DNA of 43,995 nucleotides from Rhodospirillales bacterium (GTDB lineage: Bacteria > Pseudomonadota > Alphaproteobacteria > Acetobacterales > Acetobacteraceae): contig JAGWSV010000040.1 of NCBI GenBank assembly GCA_028869315.1, positions 1-43,995 on the forward strand, in the 5' to 3' direction. A model generated the notes under the pieces. The model was given only the letters and a program-made list of their open reading frames with translations, was not told the DNA's origin and did not search any database. Shown here one piece after another: positions 36,395 through 43,573 of the stretch. Each line of letters opens with the position of its first letter. Within the stretch, counting starts at the first letter, position 1. A program made the position numbers and the translations under genes.

Positions 36395-36757
36395 GACCGG
36401 CTCCTTTCGCCTGGCGGCGTTGTGTCATGTGCACGCGTGTCTTTCAGCAACTTGGCACAGGACAGCGACGCCGTGGACTGAATAACAGTCCATAATATGG
36501 CAAGAATCAAACGTCCCGGCGTCTTGCCCCGATATGACGGCGGCGCGGGCCGGACGGATGCCGGAGGTGGCTTGCCGATCCGCCTCCAGCCCCGCCTTTA
36601 TAGAGGACCAATCCAGTCCCGTCAATGGCACTGACCTTTTTGCATGGCAGGGCCGCACCGAAGCCGAGGCATGCCCCTCGGTTGCCGCGCCGGCCGGGAA
36701 CATGGCCCCGTTGGCCGCCTGGCGAGCGACTAGGCGCACCGTTATGTAACAACCTGA
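36395..36757. other. 363-bp upstream region of rpoH
   Basis: No gene is supported; one open frame on the minus strand (about 36425-36739) has a composition unlike its neighbours and no ribosome site. The stretch holds the rpoH leader (about 80 nt) and promoter region near 36474-36510, and the tail of the transcript from rluD. The remainder shows no clear structure. Confidence 0.5.
36474..36510 (-). promoter_or_regulatory. Possible rpoH promoter with overlapping inverted repeat
   Basis: On the minus strand TTGATT (36510-36505) and GTTATT (36486-36481) are spaced 18 nt, a moderate sigma-70-like match in an A/T-rich island. A perfect 7-bp inverted repeat, TGGACTG-AATAA-CAGTCCA (36474-36492), overlaps the -10 position. 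It could be an operator or a 5'-leader hairpin. The hexamer choice is uncertain. Confidence 0.4.
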
Positions 36758-37789
36758 TTACAGGCTTGCGGCTTCGTCCAGCATTGCAAGCAGGGCGGCC
36801 ATGTCCGCAGGCGGCGGCGTCTCGAACGCGAGTGTCGCGCCGGTCCGCGGATGGACGAAGCCAAGCCGCGTCGCATGCAGGGCCTGACGCGGGAAATCGA
36901 GCAGCCGCCCACGTACCGCCGCCGGGAGCAGGCGGGACGCCGCCGGCACCCGGCGCAGATAGACCGGATCGCCGACCAGCGGATGGCCGCGGCTGGCAAG
37001 GTGAACCCGAATCTGGTGCGTCCGCCCGGTCGCGAGCCGGCATTCCAGCAGGCTCACGGCGCCGCCCGCCCAGATCCGCAAGGTACGGTAGCGGGTCAGC
37101 GCGTCGCGCCCGCCGCCATGCGGGCGGATCGCCATGCGCTTGCGGTCGCGCGGGTCGCGTCCGATCGGCCCCTCGATCTCGCCGGCCGCCGGCGACAGGG
37201 CGCCCCAGACCAGGGCGAGATAGGCGCGGTCGGCGGTGCGTCCGGCGAATTCGGCCACCAGCCCCGCCATCGCGCGTTCCGACTTTGCGGCCACCATCAC
37301 GCCGGAGGTGTCCTTGTCCAGCCGATGGACGATGCCGGGCCGGTGCTCTCCGCCAACCGCAAGCTCCGGGCCGCAATGGGCGATCAAGGCGTTCACCAGG
37401 GTGCCGTCTTCATTGCCGGGGGCCGGATGCACGACCAGGCCGGCGGGCTTGTCGATGACGATCAGATCGCGGTCTTCGTGCAGGATCGCCAGCGGAATCG
37501 CCTGCCCGACCGGCCGCGCGGGCCGTGGAGCCGGCACGGAGACCGCGTAGGTGACACCGGCACGCACCGGTTCGGCCGGGTCGCGCACGGGGTCCCCGTC
37601 GCGCAACACCAGCCCGGCGGCGATCAGCGCCTGCAACCGGGCGCGCGAGAGCGCCGTCAGGCGGCGGGCCAGGAACCGATCGACCCGCTCCCCCGCTTCG
37701 GCGGCGACCGCCCGCACGCGGACGGGCCCGACCGGGCGATCCTGGGGCGACTCGGCGGCAGACGGCGCTGCGGGCGGCTTGTCCGACAT
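36758..37789 (-). CDS. rluD: RluD-type 23S rRNA pseudouridine synthase
   Basis: Isomerises uridines in 23S rRNA (helix 69 positions in E. coli). It has 343 residues: a variable N-terminal tail (about 25), an S4-like RNA-binding domain (about 30-90, with VDRFLARRLTALSRARLQALI in part) and the catalytic domain. The catalytic Asp lies in HRLDKDTSGVM, with later motifs TRYRTL, GRTHQIRVHLAS and GHPLVGDPVY. The first ATG consistent with the tail is 37789; no strong ribosome site is present. It is divergent from a small membrane-protein gene. RluC is a less likely alternative. Confidence 0.92.
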   Translation of the reverse strand: MSDKPPAAPSAAESPQDRPVGPVRVRAVAAEAGERVDRFLARRLTALSRARLQALIAAGLVLRDGDPVRDPAEPVRAGVTYAVSVPAPRPARPVGQAIPLAILHEDRDLIVIDKPAGLVVHPAPGNEDGTLVNALIAHCGPELAVGGEHRPGIVHRLDKDTSGVMVAAKSERAMAGLVAEFAGRTADRAYLALVWGALSPAAGEIEGPIGRDPRDRKRMAIRPHGGGRDALTRYRTLRIWAGGAVSLLECRLATGRTHQIRVHLASRGHPLVGDPVYLRRVPAASRLLPAAVRGRLLDFPRQALHATRLGFVHPRTGATLAFETPPPADMAALLAMLDEAASL

Positions 37790-37863
37790 GGGGGATGCGG
37801 ATAACCCGGCGCGGGATCGGGCGCGAGGGCGCGTGCCGGCCATCGCCGGGAGCGCGACGGGAC

Positions 37864-38142
37864 ATGCGAGTACTGACAGCGGTGACGATCGGGATGGGGG
37901 TCCTGATCCTGGTCGGCACGACCGTATTGCTGGTGACGATCCTCCACCGCGCCAGCGCCCCGGCGACAACCGCGGCCCCGCTCGCCCTGACCTTGCATGA
38001 ACCGGCCGGGACCGCCATCGACGGCGTCGCCGCGGCCGGCGGACGGCTGGCCATCGCGTTGCACGGCGGCGGCCCCGACCGGGTGGTGCTGGTCGATCCG
38101 CACAGCGGCAAGGTGGCGGGGACCATCGTCTTGCGGCCCTGA
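37864..38142 (+). CDS. Small single-pass membrane protein (DUF6476-like)
   Basis: A 92-residue protein with one N-terminal membrane helix (VTIGMGVLILVGTTVLLVTI, about 7-26) and a periplasmic beta-strand-rich tail. The tail holds HEPAGTAIDGVAAAGGRLA and VVLVDPHSGKVAGTIVL, two strands with the look of a half beta-propeller blade. It resembles a small alphaproteobacterial family of unknown function that I recall as DUF6476; the name should be checked by profile search. It stands divergent from rluD and 98 bp before the acyltransferase gene. The start fits the helix position. Confidence 0.7.
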   Translation: MRVLTAVTIGMGVLILVGTTVLLVTILHRASAPATTAAPLALTLHEPAGTAIDGVAAAGGRLAIALHGGGPDRVVLVDPHSGKVAGTIVLRP

Positions 38143-38240
38143 ACCGATGCCCGCATCGAGCACGGCGACACCGTCTGCCCCGCCGGCGTTCGCCGCGCAT
38201 TAACCCGCTGGCCTCAGCCTCTCCCGATGGAGGGCTGCAG

Positions 38241-39344
38241 GTGCAACGACTGAGATGCCTCGACGGATTGCGTGGCCTGCTCGCCGCTTACGTCATGCTG
38301 TCGCACCTGGCGCCGTTCGCCCTGCTGCCGGGATGGATCGCGCAGGCGCTGTCGCATGGCGGCGCCGCGGTGGATGTTTTCTTCGTGCTCAGCGGGATGG
38401 TCATCGTCCGTTCGCTCGATCGCTTCCGCTGGCAGGCCAGGCCGTTCCTGCGCGCGCGCGCGCGGCGGATCTTCCCGCTGTTCCTGGTCGTCTTCGCTGC
38501 CGCCGTGGCGATCCAGCCGCTGGCCTTGCCGTTCGCGTCGATGCCCTGGATCGGGCCGGCCAGCCCGGCGCGTTCCATCTGGTCGGGCGGCTGGCCGGCA
38601 TCCTGGGCGATCGACGTGCTGACGCACCTGACCATGACGCACGGGCTGTTCCCGCACGCGATCTTTCCGGACATCTGGGTGAGCCTTCTGGGTGCCGCCT
38701 GGAGCCTCAGCACCGAGTGGCAGTTCTATGTCCTCCTGGCGGGCCTGGCCGCCATGCGCGGCCCGCAATGGCGCGGGGGAATCATCTGGCTGCTGCTGGC
38801 GATCGCGGCGGCCGGGCTTGGCTGGAGCCGGATCGCCCCGCCTGCCTGGCAGTTCAGCCGGGCGTTCCTGGGCAACGAGGCGCATTATTTCGCGCTCGGC
38901 ATCGCCGGCGCCGAGTGGCTGGAGCGGGGGGAGGGCGCCCGGCGCCACATGGCGGTGCTGGCCGCGGTGCTGGTTCTGTGCGGGCTGCATGGCGGAGCGG
39001 GCAAGTTGGCGGCGCCCCTGGTCTGGACCGTTTGCCTTCTGGCTGAGCGCGACGCCGACGCCGGACGGCGGATCCTGGCGCCCCTCCGTGCGGTCCTGCG
39101 ATGGCGGGGGATGCAGTGGCTGGGCGCCGTTTCCTACGCGCTCTATCTGGTGAACGAGCCGGTACAGAAGCTGCTTGGGCTGGCGCTTGCGCGGCTGGTG
39201 CATGGCGACCCGGTGCTGTTCACCATGCTGTGGCTTCCCGCGGCTGCGGGATTGCCGCTGCTCGCAGCCTGGGGACTCCATGTGGCGATCGAGCCGGGAG
39301 GGAGCGTTCGGGCCGCGGCGCCGGCAGGGCTGGCGGCCCGCTAG
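38241..39344 (+). CDS. Acyltransferase-3 family membrane protein (OafA/YrhL-like)
   Basis: A 367-residue integral membrane protein with about ten hydrophobic segments. Acyltransferase-3 features are RLRCLDGLRGLLAAYVMLSHL at the N-terminus (in part; the catalytic His is in VMLSHL), ARRIFPLFLVV and AAWSLSTEWQFYVLLAG. Members O-acetylate or succinylate cell-surface sugars using a cytoplasmic acyl-CoA. It starts at a GTG with GGAGG at 7-8 nt. No adjacent glycan-synthesis genes indicate the target. The protein is complete, with a Gly/Ala-rich C-terminal tail. Confidence 0.87.
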   Translation: MQRLRCLDGLRGLLAAYVMLSHLAPFALLPGWIAQALSHGGAAVDVFFVLSGMVIVRSLDRFRWQARPFLRARARRIFPLFLVVFAAAVAIQPLALPFASMPWIGPASPARSIWSGGWPASWAIDVLTHLTMTHGLFPHAIFPDIWVSLLGAAWSLSTEWQFYVLLAGLAAMRGPQWRGGIIWLLLAIAAAGLGWSRIAPPAWQFSRAFLGNEAHYFALGIAGAEWLERGEGARRHMAVLAAVLVLCGLHGGAGKLAAPLVWTVCLLAERDADAGRRILAPLRAVLRWRGMQWLGAVSYALYLVNEPVQKLLGLALARLVHGDPVLFTMLWLPAAAGLPLLAAWGLHVAIEPGGSVRAAAPAGLAAR

Positions 39345-39499
39345 GACCGAGCGCCCGAACCGGACCGGTCGTGCGTGTTTTCGTAGGCGGAGGCTTTGCG
39401 GGGCCGAGCCTGAATTGGCACTGTCCCAAAGGCCGCCTCCGGCCCTATGCTGGCGCGCTCCATCGCGCCATCTCGCATCACGCCAGGAAACCGACCCAC

Positions 39500-40036
39500 G
39501 TGCGTTTGCCCGCAAGCGTCGCCGCCGCTGCCGTGCTGCTGCTCGCCGGCTGCCAGGCCCAGGTTGCCACCCCTCCCCCGCCGCCCTTGCCGATGCCGCC
39601 ATCCGCCGGGCTGCCGCCGCCGCTGCAGGCCCGCGAGCCGGCGAGATGGCATTTCGCCTCGGCGCGCGGTGCGTGTACCGCGCTGGCGATCGGCCGCACG
39701 GCGCGGCTGCGGATCACGGTAGCGCCCCGGCGCGGGGTTCAATTCACGGTCCTGGTGCCGGCAGGCTTCTCCCGGCAGGGACCCACGGGGCTCGGGGCGC
39801 TGCGTTTCGCCGGCTCGGCAGGCGGCTGGACCGCCGATGCCCAAATTGGTCCGGGACGCATCGCCGTCACGCTCCTGCCGCTCAACGACCAGGCGCTGGG
39901 GCGGCTCGTGCTGCTGCTTGGCGGCGGCACGCTGACCCCGATCGGGGCAGGGGCAACCTTGCCGACGCTGATCCTGGCGCCCGCCGGCATCGCCGGGCGG
40001 CGCTGGTTCGCATGCGCGCGCGGTTTTCTGAGCTGA
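39500..40036 (+). CDS. Putative lipoprotein of unknown function
   Basis: A 178-residue product starting at GTG (39500) with an AGGAAA site 10 nt upstream. The signal RLPASVAAAAVLLLAGC has the lipobox LAGC, so Cys18 would be lipidated. A Pro-rich linker (PPPPPLPMPPS) follows, then a domain of about 130 residues with alternating hydrophobic residues and two cysteines (RGACTALA and FACARGF) that may form a disulfide. I do not recognise the family. It lies 155 bp after the acyltransferase gene and shortly before tRNA-Ala on the other strand. Confidence 0.7.
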   Translation: MRLPASVAAAAVLLLAGCQAQVATPPPPPLPMPPSAGLPPPLQAREPARWHFASARGACTALAIGRTARLRITVAPRRGVQFTVLVPAGFSRQGPTGLGALRFAGSAGGWTADAQIGPGRIAVTLLPLNDQALGRLVLLLGGGTLTPIGAGATLPTLILAPAGIAGRRWFACARGFLS

Positions 40037-40078
40037 TCAGAGGAAACCCGGCGCCCCCGGCGGAAGCAGGTGACGGGG

Positions 40079-40154
40079 TGGTGGAGCCAAGGGGAGTCGA
40101 ACCCCTGACCTCCTGAATGCCATTCAGGCGCTCTCCCAACTGAGCTATGGCCCC
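40079..40154 (-). tRNA. tRNA-Ala (anticodon GGC), CCA encoded
   Basis: Read on the minus strand, a 76-nt cloverleaf starts GGGGCCA and ends TGGCTCC-A-CCA. It has a 7-bp acceptor stem with one G-U pair, a D arm containing AGCTCAGTTGGGAGAGC, and the anticodon stem CCTGA/TCAGG around ATGGCAT (anticodon GGC, reading Ala GCC). The T arm is AGGGGTTCGACTCCCCT-like. The CCA tail is present in the DNA. Confidence 0.95.
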
Positions 40155-40264
40155 GTCGCGCTGGGAGGCGGCATATAGCCCCGGCCCATACGGCCAATCA
40201 AGGCCCCTCCGGCAGCTTTCTTGGCGGCGGCGATCGGCCTGCCCAGCCCGGATTTTCCGCAGCG

Positions 40265-41062
40265 ATGCCCGACATTCTGTTCCGCCCAGATCGAGAGCGA
40301 CTCGCTACCACGAACGCCTGGGCGTTCCTCCGCCGGATCACGCCGGCAAGCGAGGCGCCGGGGCAGATCGGCCCGGCGGGGTGGGAGAGCCTCCGCCGCG
40401 CCATCGCCGCCGATCCCGCGGGGGCGACCCGCGCCTTTGCGGCTTTCGCCGCCATCCCGGACGCACCGGCCCGCCTGGCGCTGCCCCGCGGCGCGCCGGC
40501 CGCCCTGGTTCTGCTGCCGAGGGAGGGGCCGCGGCAAAGTTTTTCCGGCGACGCGCTGGCCACCCGCGACGCCGCCCTGCCGCCGGCGATCGCCGCGGCG
40601 CTGGCGCGTCCCTGGTCCCCGGAGGCGCTGTTGGCGCAGCGTGCGGACCTGCTTCTGCATGCGGATCTGCGCCCCGACGATGTCGTCCTGCTCGCGGGGC
40701 TGCCGGCGATCGGCTGGCTGCCCGCATTGGGGGACGGCACGCGGTTGATCGTTGCCGAAGGCGGTCCGGCGAACCTGCTCGGGCTCGCGGCGGCCACCGG
40801 CGCCACGGTGCTGGCGGCGCCGGCCGGCTGGATCGCGGAGGCCGCGTTTGCGCGCAGGCCGCGTCCCGACCTGGCCGGCCTGCGGATCGTGCTCGCCGAA
40901 GGCGGACCGATGGCGCCGGCGGCCAGGGCCCGTGTCTACGCGTGGATCAAGGCGGACGTGATGCTGCTCGCGCGGGCGGGGGCGCGGCGATGGGGCAACC
41001 CCCTGTCGCCCGTGGTCATACAACCCAAGGTAGAGTTGCACGTGTTGGCAGGAGCGGCTTGA
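40265..41062 (+). CDS. Shortened, diverged acetoacetyl-CoA synthetase-like protein (possible relic)
   Basis: A 265-residue open frame whose parts line up, by eye, with acetoacetyl-CoA synthetase (about 650 residues). Residues 4-25 (FRPDRERLATTNAWAFLRRI) resemble the family N-terminus. Residues 134-158 (DLRPDDVVLLAGLPAIGW) resemble the HCDLKPGDR...GWMMWN region. Residues 202-250 (DLAGLRIVLAEGGPMAP, AWIKADVMLLA, WGNPLSPV) resemble LSALRTVLSTGSPL and GNPLLPV. The phosphate-binding TSGTTG motif, the SGGTDI motif and the C-terminal domain are missing, so it cannot be a normal ligase. Yet the frame is open and codon-like, so it may be a relic or a repurposed protein. The ATG is uncertain; no strong ribosome site is visible. 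Confidence 0.6.
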   Translation: MPDILFRPDRERLATTNAWAFLRRITPASEAPGQIGPAGWESLRRAIAADPAGATRAFAAFAAIPDAPARLALPRGAPAALVLLPREGPRQSFSGDALATRDAALPPAIAAALARPWSPEALLAQRADLLLHADLRPDDVVLLAGLPAIGWLPALGDGTRLIVAEGGPANLLGLAAATGATVLAAPAGWIAEAAFARRPRPDLAGLRIVLAEGGPMAPAARARVYAWIKADVMLLARAGARRWGNPLSPVVIQPKVELHVLAGAA

Positions 41063-41150
41063 AAGTGTCTTCTGATCGTGGCCTGTCGAGCTGGCCTCGC
41101 TAGGATAGAGTATTGCAAGTATAATCCCGGTTTTTGATACCCATCGTTCG

Positions 41151-41179
41151 TTGCTGCTCGGCGCAGATTTTGTTATATA
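41151..41179 (+). promoter_or_regulatory. Possible promoter of the tad cassette
   Basis: TTGCTG (41151-41156) and TATATA (41174-41179) are spaced 17 nt in an unusually A/T-rich 120-bp stretch (41103-41225) before the first TadE-like gene. The -10 is a good match, the -35 fair. A separate TATAAT at 41120-41125 has no suitable -35. Confidence 0.42.
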
Positions 41180-41227
41180 AAGTGCATGCGTCTCATTTCT
41201 TGATCTTCGTTTTGCGAGACAAGCCCC

Positions 41228-41761
41228 ATGACCACTCGGTTCCGCTCCCGCAGACCGCCGCCGGATGGTATCGCCACCTTCGTACGCGCCCGCCGAGGGG
41301 TTGCTGCGCTCGAATTCGCGCTGACGGCGCCGATCCTTCTGTTCACCATCCTTGGTACGATCGCCGTCGGGCTGCTCGTGCTGGAGCAGGCGGCGCTCGA
41401 TCATGCCACCTCGGACGCCGCCCGGCTGATCCGTACCGGACAGGTGCAATCCGCCAGCAACGGCGCGTCGCTCTTCCAAACCAGATTGTGCGCCGATGTC
41501 GCCGGCCTGATCCCGTGCAGCGCGCTGCAGGTGGACGTGCAGTCCGCCAGCAGCTTCGCCGGGATCAACGCCGCGGTGTCCGTTGCCGCCAACGGCACGA
41601 TGCAGAATACCACATTCGCCCCGGGCACCCCGGGCCAGGACGTGCTCGTGCGCGCCGGCTACGCCGCCGGTCCGTTCTTTGCGTCGCTCGCCCCGCTGAT
41701 CGGCTCGCACTCCGGGATGCTCCTGCTCTCCTCGGTGGCTTTTCAGAACGAGATGTACTGA
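41228..41761 (+). CDS. TadE-family pseudopilin-like protein (first)
   Basis: TadE-like proteins are minor pseudopilins of Flp/Tad type IVb pili, processed by a prepilin peptidase. The 177-residue product has a basic N-terminus, then RRGVAALEFALTAPILLF with the conserved glutamate (E29-30) inside a membrane helix (about 26-50). Two cysteines follow in LCADVAGLIPCSALQ, and the exposed region is rich in Ser, Ala, Gly and Asn. The ATG overlaps nothing and has only a weak ribosome site, with an A/T-rich promoter region upstream. Its stop overlaps the ATG of the next gene by 1 nt. No other Tad genes are in the window. Confidence 0.85.
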   Translation: MTTRFRSRRPPPDGIATFVRARRGVAALEFALTAPILLFTILGTIAVGLLVLEQAALDHATSDAARLIRTGQVQSASNGASLFQTRLCADVAGLIPCSALQVDVQSASSFAGINAAVSVAANGTMQNTTFAPGTPGQDVLVRAGYAAGPFFASLAPLIGSHSGMLLLSSVAFQNEMY

Positions 41762-42465
41762 TGCGCGCAACATGGAGCGACGGGACCTTGGTCCCGCCAG
41801 GACGGCATCGCAGCATGCGGCTCCTGCCGGATCGCCGGGGCGCGGCGGCGATCGAACTGGCACTCGTCATGCCCGTGCTGTTCGTGATCCTGCTCGGCAG
41901 CCTGGAGGCCGCGCGGATCGTCAGGCTGGAGATGGAACTTTCGGAAGCCGCCACGACCATGGCGCAGCTGGCGGCTGCCAACCCGTCCCAGGCGCAACAG
42001 TCCATGAGCAATTACTGCAGCGGCGTGCGGCTGATCCTTGCATCTTTCGGCAGCGCGCCGTTGTCGGTCGCGGTTGCCAGCGTCACACGTGACAACACCA
42101 GCGGCGTCGTCGGGACCGACTGGCAGAACACGACCTGCGGCAACGCGCCGGCGATCAGCAATCCGACCACCCTGGCGACGGCGTTCGTGCCGTCCAACGG
42201 CGACAGCACGGTCGTTGCCGTTGCGCACTACACCTACAATGTCCCGTTCCAGCTCTTCTTTCCACTCAGCTTTTCGCTCGCCGAGACCGGCTACGCCCGT
42301 CCGCCAGAGGTTTCTGGCTCGACCACCAGCAGTTCCAGCGGTTCTGGCGGATCCGGCAGTTCCAGCGGTTCCACCGGGTCGAGCGGTTCTGGCAGATCCA
42401 GCAGTGCCGGTGGAACTTCGGGTTCCGGCGAAAACCCGGGAGGGCAGGGCAATGGCGATCACTAG
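41761..42465 (+). CDS. TadE-like pseudopilin protein with Ser/Gly tail
   Basis: A second TadE-like protein, 234 residues. After a 20-residue basic lead comes PDRRGAAAIELALVMPVLFV with E32, then a membrane helix to about residue 50. Two cysteines follow (SNYCSGVRL and NTTCGNAPA), then a beta-rich region. The last 48 residues are almost only Ser, Gly and Thr (about 187-234) and are encoded by imperfect short repeats. The start forms TGATG with the preceding gene. The end overlaps the start of the TadG-like gene by 14 bp. Confidence 0.82.
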   Translation: MRATWSDGTLVPPGRHRSMRLLPDRRGAAAIELALVMPVLFVILLGSLEAARIVRLEMELSEAATTMAQLAAANPSQAQQSMSNYCSGVRLILASFGSAPLSVAVASVTRDNTSGVVGTDWQNTTCGNAPAISNPTTLATAFVPSNGDSTVVAVAHYTYNVPFQLFFPLSFSLAETGYARPPEVSGSTTSSSSGSGGSGSSSGSTGSSGSGRSSSAGGTSGSGENPGGQGNGDH

Positions 42466-43567
42466 TCGAGAGCCGGGCGGCATGGCGGCGCCGGTCCGCT
42501 CGGAATTGATACGACCGCTGGCGCACGCGTCGGCCCGGGACTCCCTGTCCCGCCTGGGTGAAAATCGACGCGGAACGACGTCGCTCGTGTTCGCTCTCGC
42601 GCTGGTGCCGATCCTCGTCTCCGTTGGCGCCGGCGTCGATTTCACCCGCGCCATCACCTTTCGTACCGAACTGCAGGATGCCGTCGATTCCGCCGCGCTG
42701 GCGGGCGCGGGCGCTTACGTCGATGCCGCCAGCGCCACGACCGCAAGCGGCATCGCCACGAACTACATGAACCAGATCCAGGCGGGACTGCCGCCCAACA
42801 ACGGGGTGACGTTCCACGTCAACACCAACCAGCTGACGAATTCCAGCGGCCAGACCACCGGATACAGCGTCAGCGTGACGGCAACCGCGGGCGTCGCGAC
42901 CACGCTGATGTCGATCGCGGTGCCGGCGGTCACGGCGGCGGTCGCCGCCACCGCGCTCAATCCGGTGGTGACCTACTCTGCCTCTCTGGGTAACTGGAAA
43001 AGCAGCGCCGCCGATGCCAATACGATCTACTGGTATGTCGTTCCCGCCAACGGCGCCCTGCCGACCGCCGCCGACCTGCACCAGATGTTCACCAACACCG
43101 GGCCCGAGCCATCCTCCATCGCGCCGATCACCCTGACCGCCAGCCAGAAGATCGGCTTCGCGCTCAAGAACGTCACCGGTGGGATTTCCGGATACGGGCC
43201 GAACCAGTACGGCAGCCAGCAGGGGCACACCAACTGGCTCTATTCGCAATTGTCTCCGCCCAGCGCGGCGGCCTATCCCAACGAGCCGAACAACTGCAGC
43301 CTGCAGGTGGCCGCAGCCAGCGCGTCCGGTCAGGTACCGACCGAAACGCCCGGCAGTTGTTCCAGCGCGACCCCGGCGCTGGCGACGCTGAACTGTACCC
43401 AGGCAGCCGGCAAGTCGGTGTATTATTTCTGGAACGACATGGGCGGGGGCAGGGACGATTTCGACTACAACGACGCCCAGTACAGCGTTACCTGCTCCAA
43501 TCCTGCCAGCGGCGGGGCGGTGGCCGCCAACACCGTGACCCCGACCACCGTGGTATTGACGCAGTAA
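42452..43567 (+). CDS. TadG-like surface protein with C-terminal DUF4114-like motif
   Basis: A 371-residue protein. A cytoplasmic leader of about 40 residues is followed by RRGTTSLVFALALVPILVSV, a membrane helix (about 43-62), and VDFTRAITFRTELQDAVDSAALAGA, the TadG N-terminal signature. The large outer region is Ala/Thr/Asn-rich. Near the C-terminus VYYFWNDMGGGRDDFDYND (about 323-341) resembles the Asp-rich core of DUF4114 domains found in surface and PEP-CTERM proteins. No von Willebrand domain, common in TadG, is evident. GGAGGG precedes the ATG, inside the end of the previous gene. Four or more cysteines in the last 100 residues could form disulfides. Confidence 0.8.
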   Translation: MAITSREPGGMAAPVRSELIRPLAHASARDSLSRLGENRRGTTSLVFALALVPILVSVGAGVDFTRAITFRTELQDAVDSAALAGAGAYVDAASATTASGIATNYMNQIQAGLPPNNGVTFHVNTNQLTNSSGQTTGYSVSVTATAGVATTLMSIAVPAVTAAVAATALNPVVTYSASLGNWKSSAADANTIYWYVVPANGALPTAADLHQMFTNTGPEPSSIAPITLTASQKIGFALKNVTGGISGYGPNQYGSQQGHTNWLYSQLSPPSAAAYPNEPNNCSLQVAAASASGQVPTETPGSCSSATPALATLNCTQAAGKSVYYFWNDMGGGRDDFDYNDAQYSVTCSNPASGGAVAANTVTPTTVVLTQ

Positions 43568-43573
43568 GCCGGA

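Noticed and set aside
36474-36492. CIRCE heat-shock operator before rpoH
   Set aside because: CIRCE is TTAGCACTC-N9-GAGTGCTAA; this repeat differs in arm sequence and spacing.
36425-36739. Small minus-strand gene upstream of rpoH
   Set aside because: No ribosome site, composition unlike the neighbours, and it overlaps the probable rpoH promoter.
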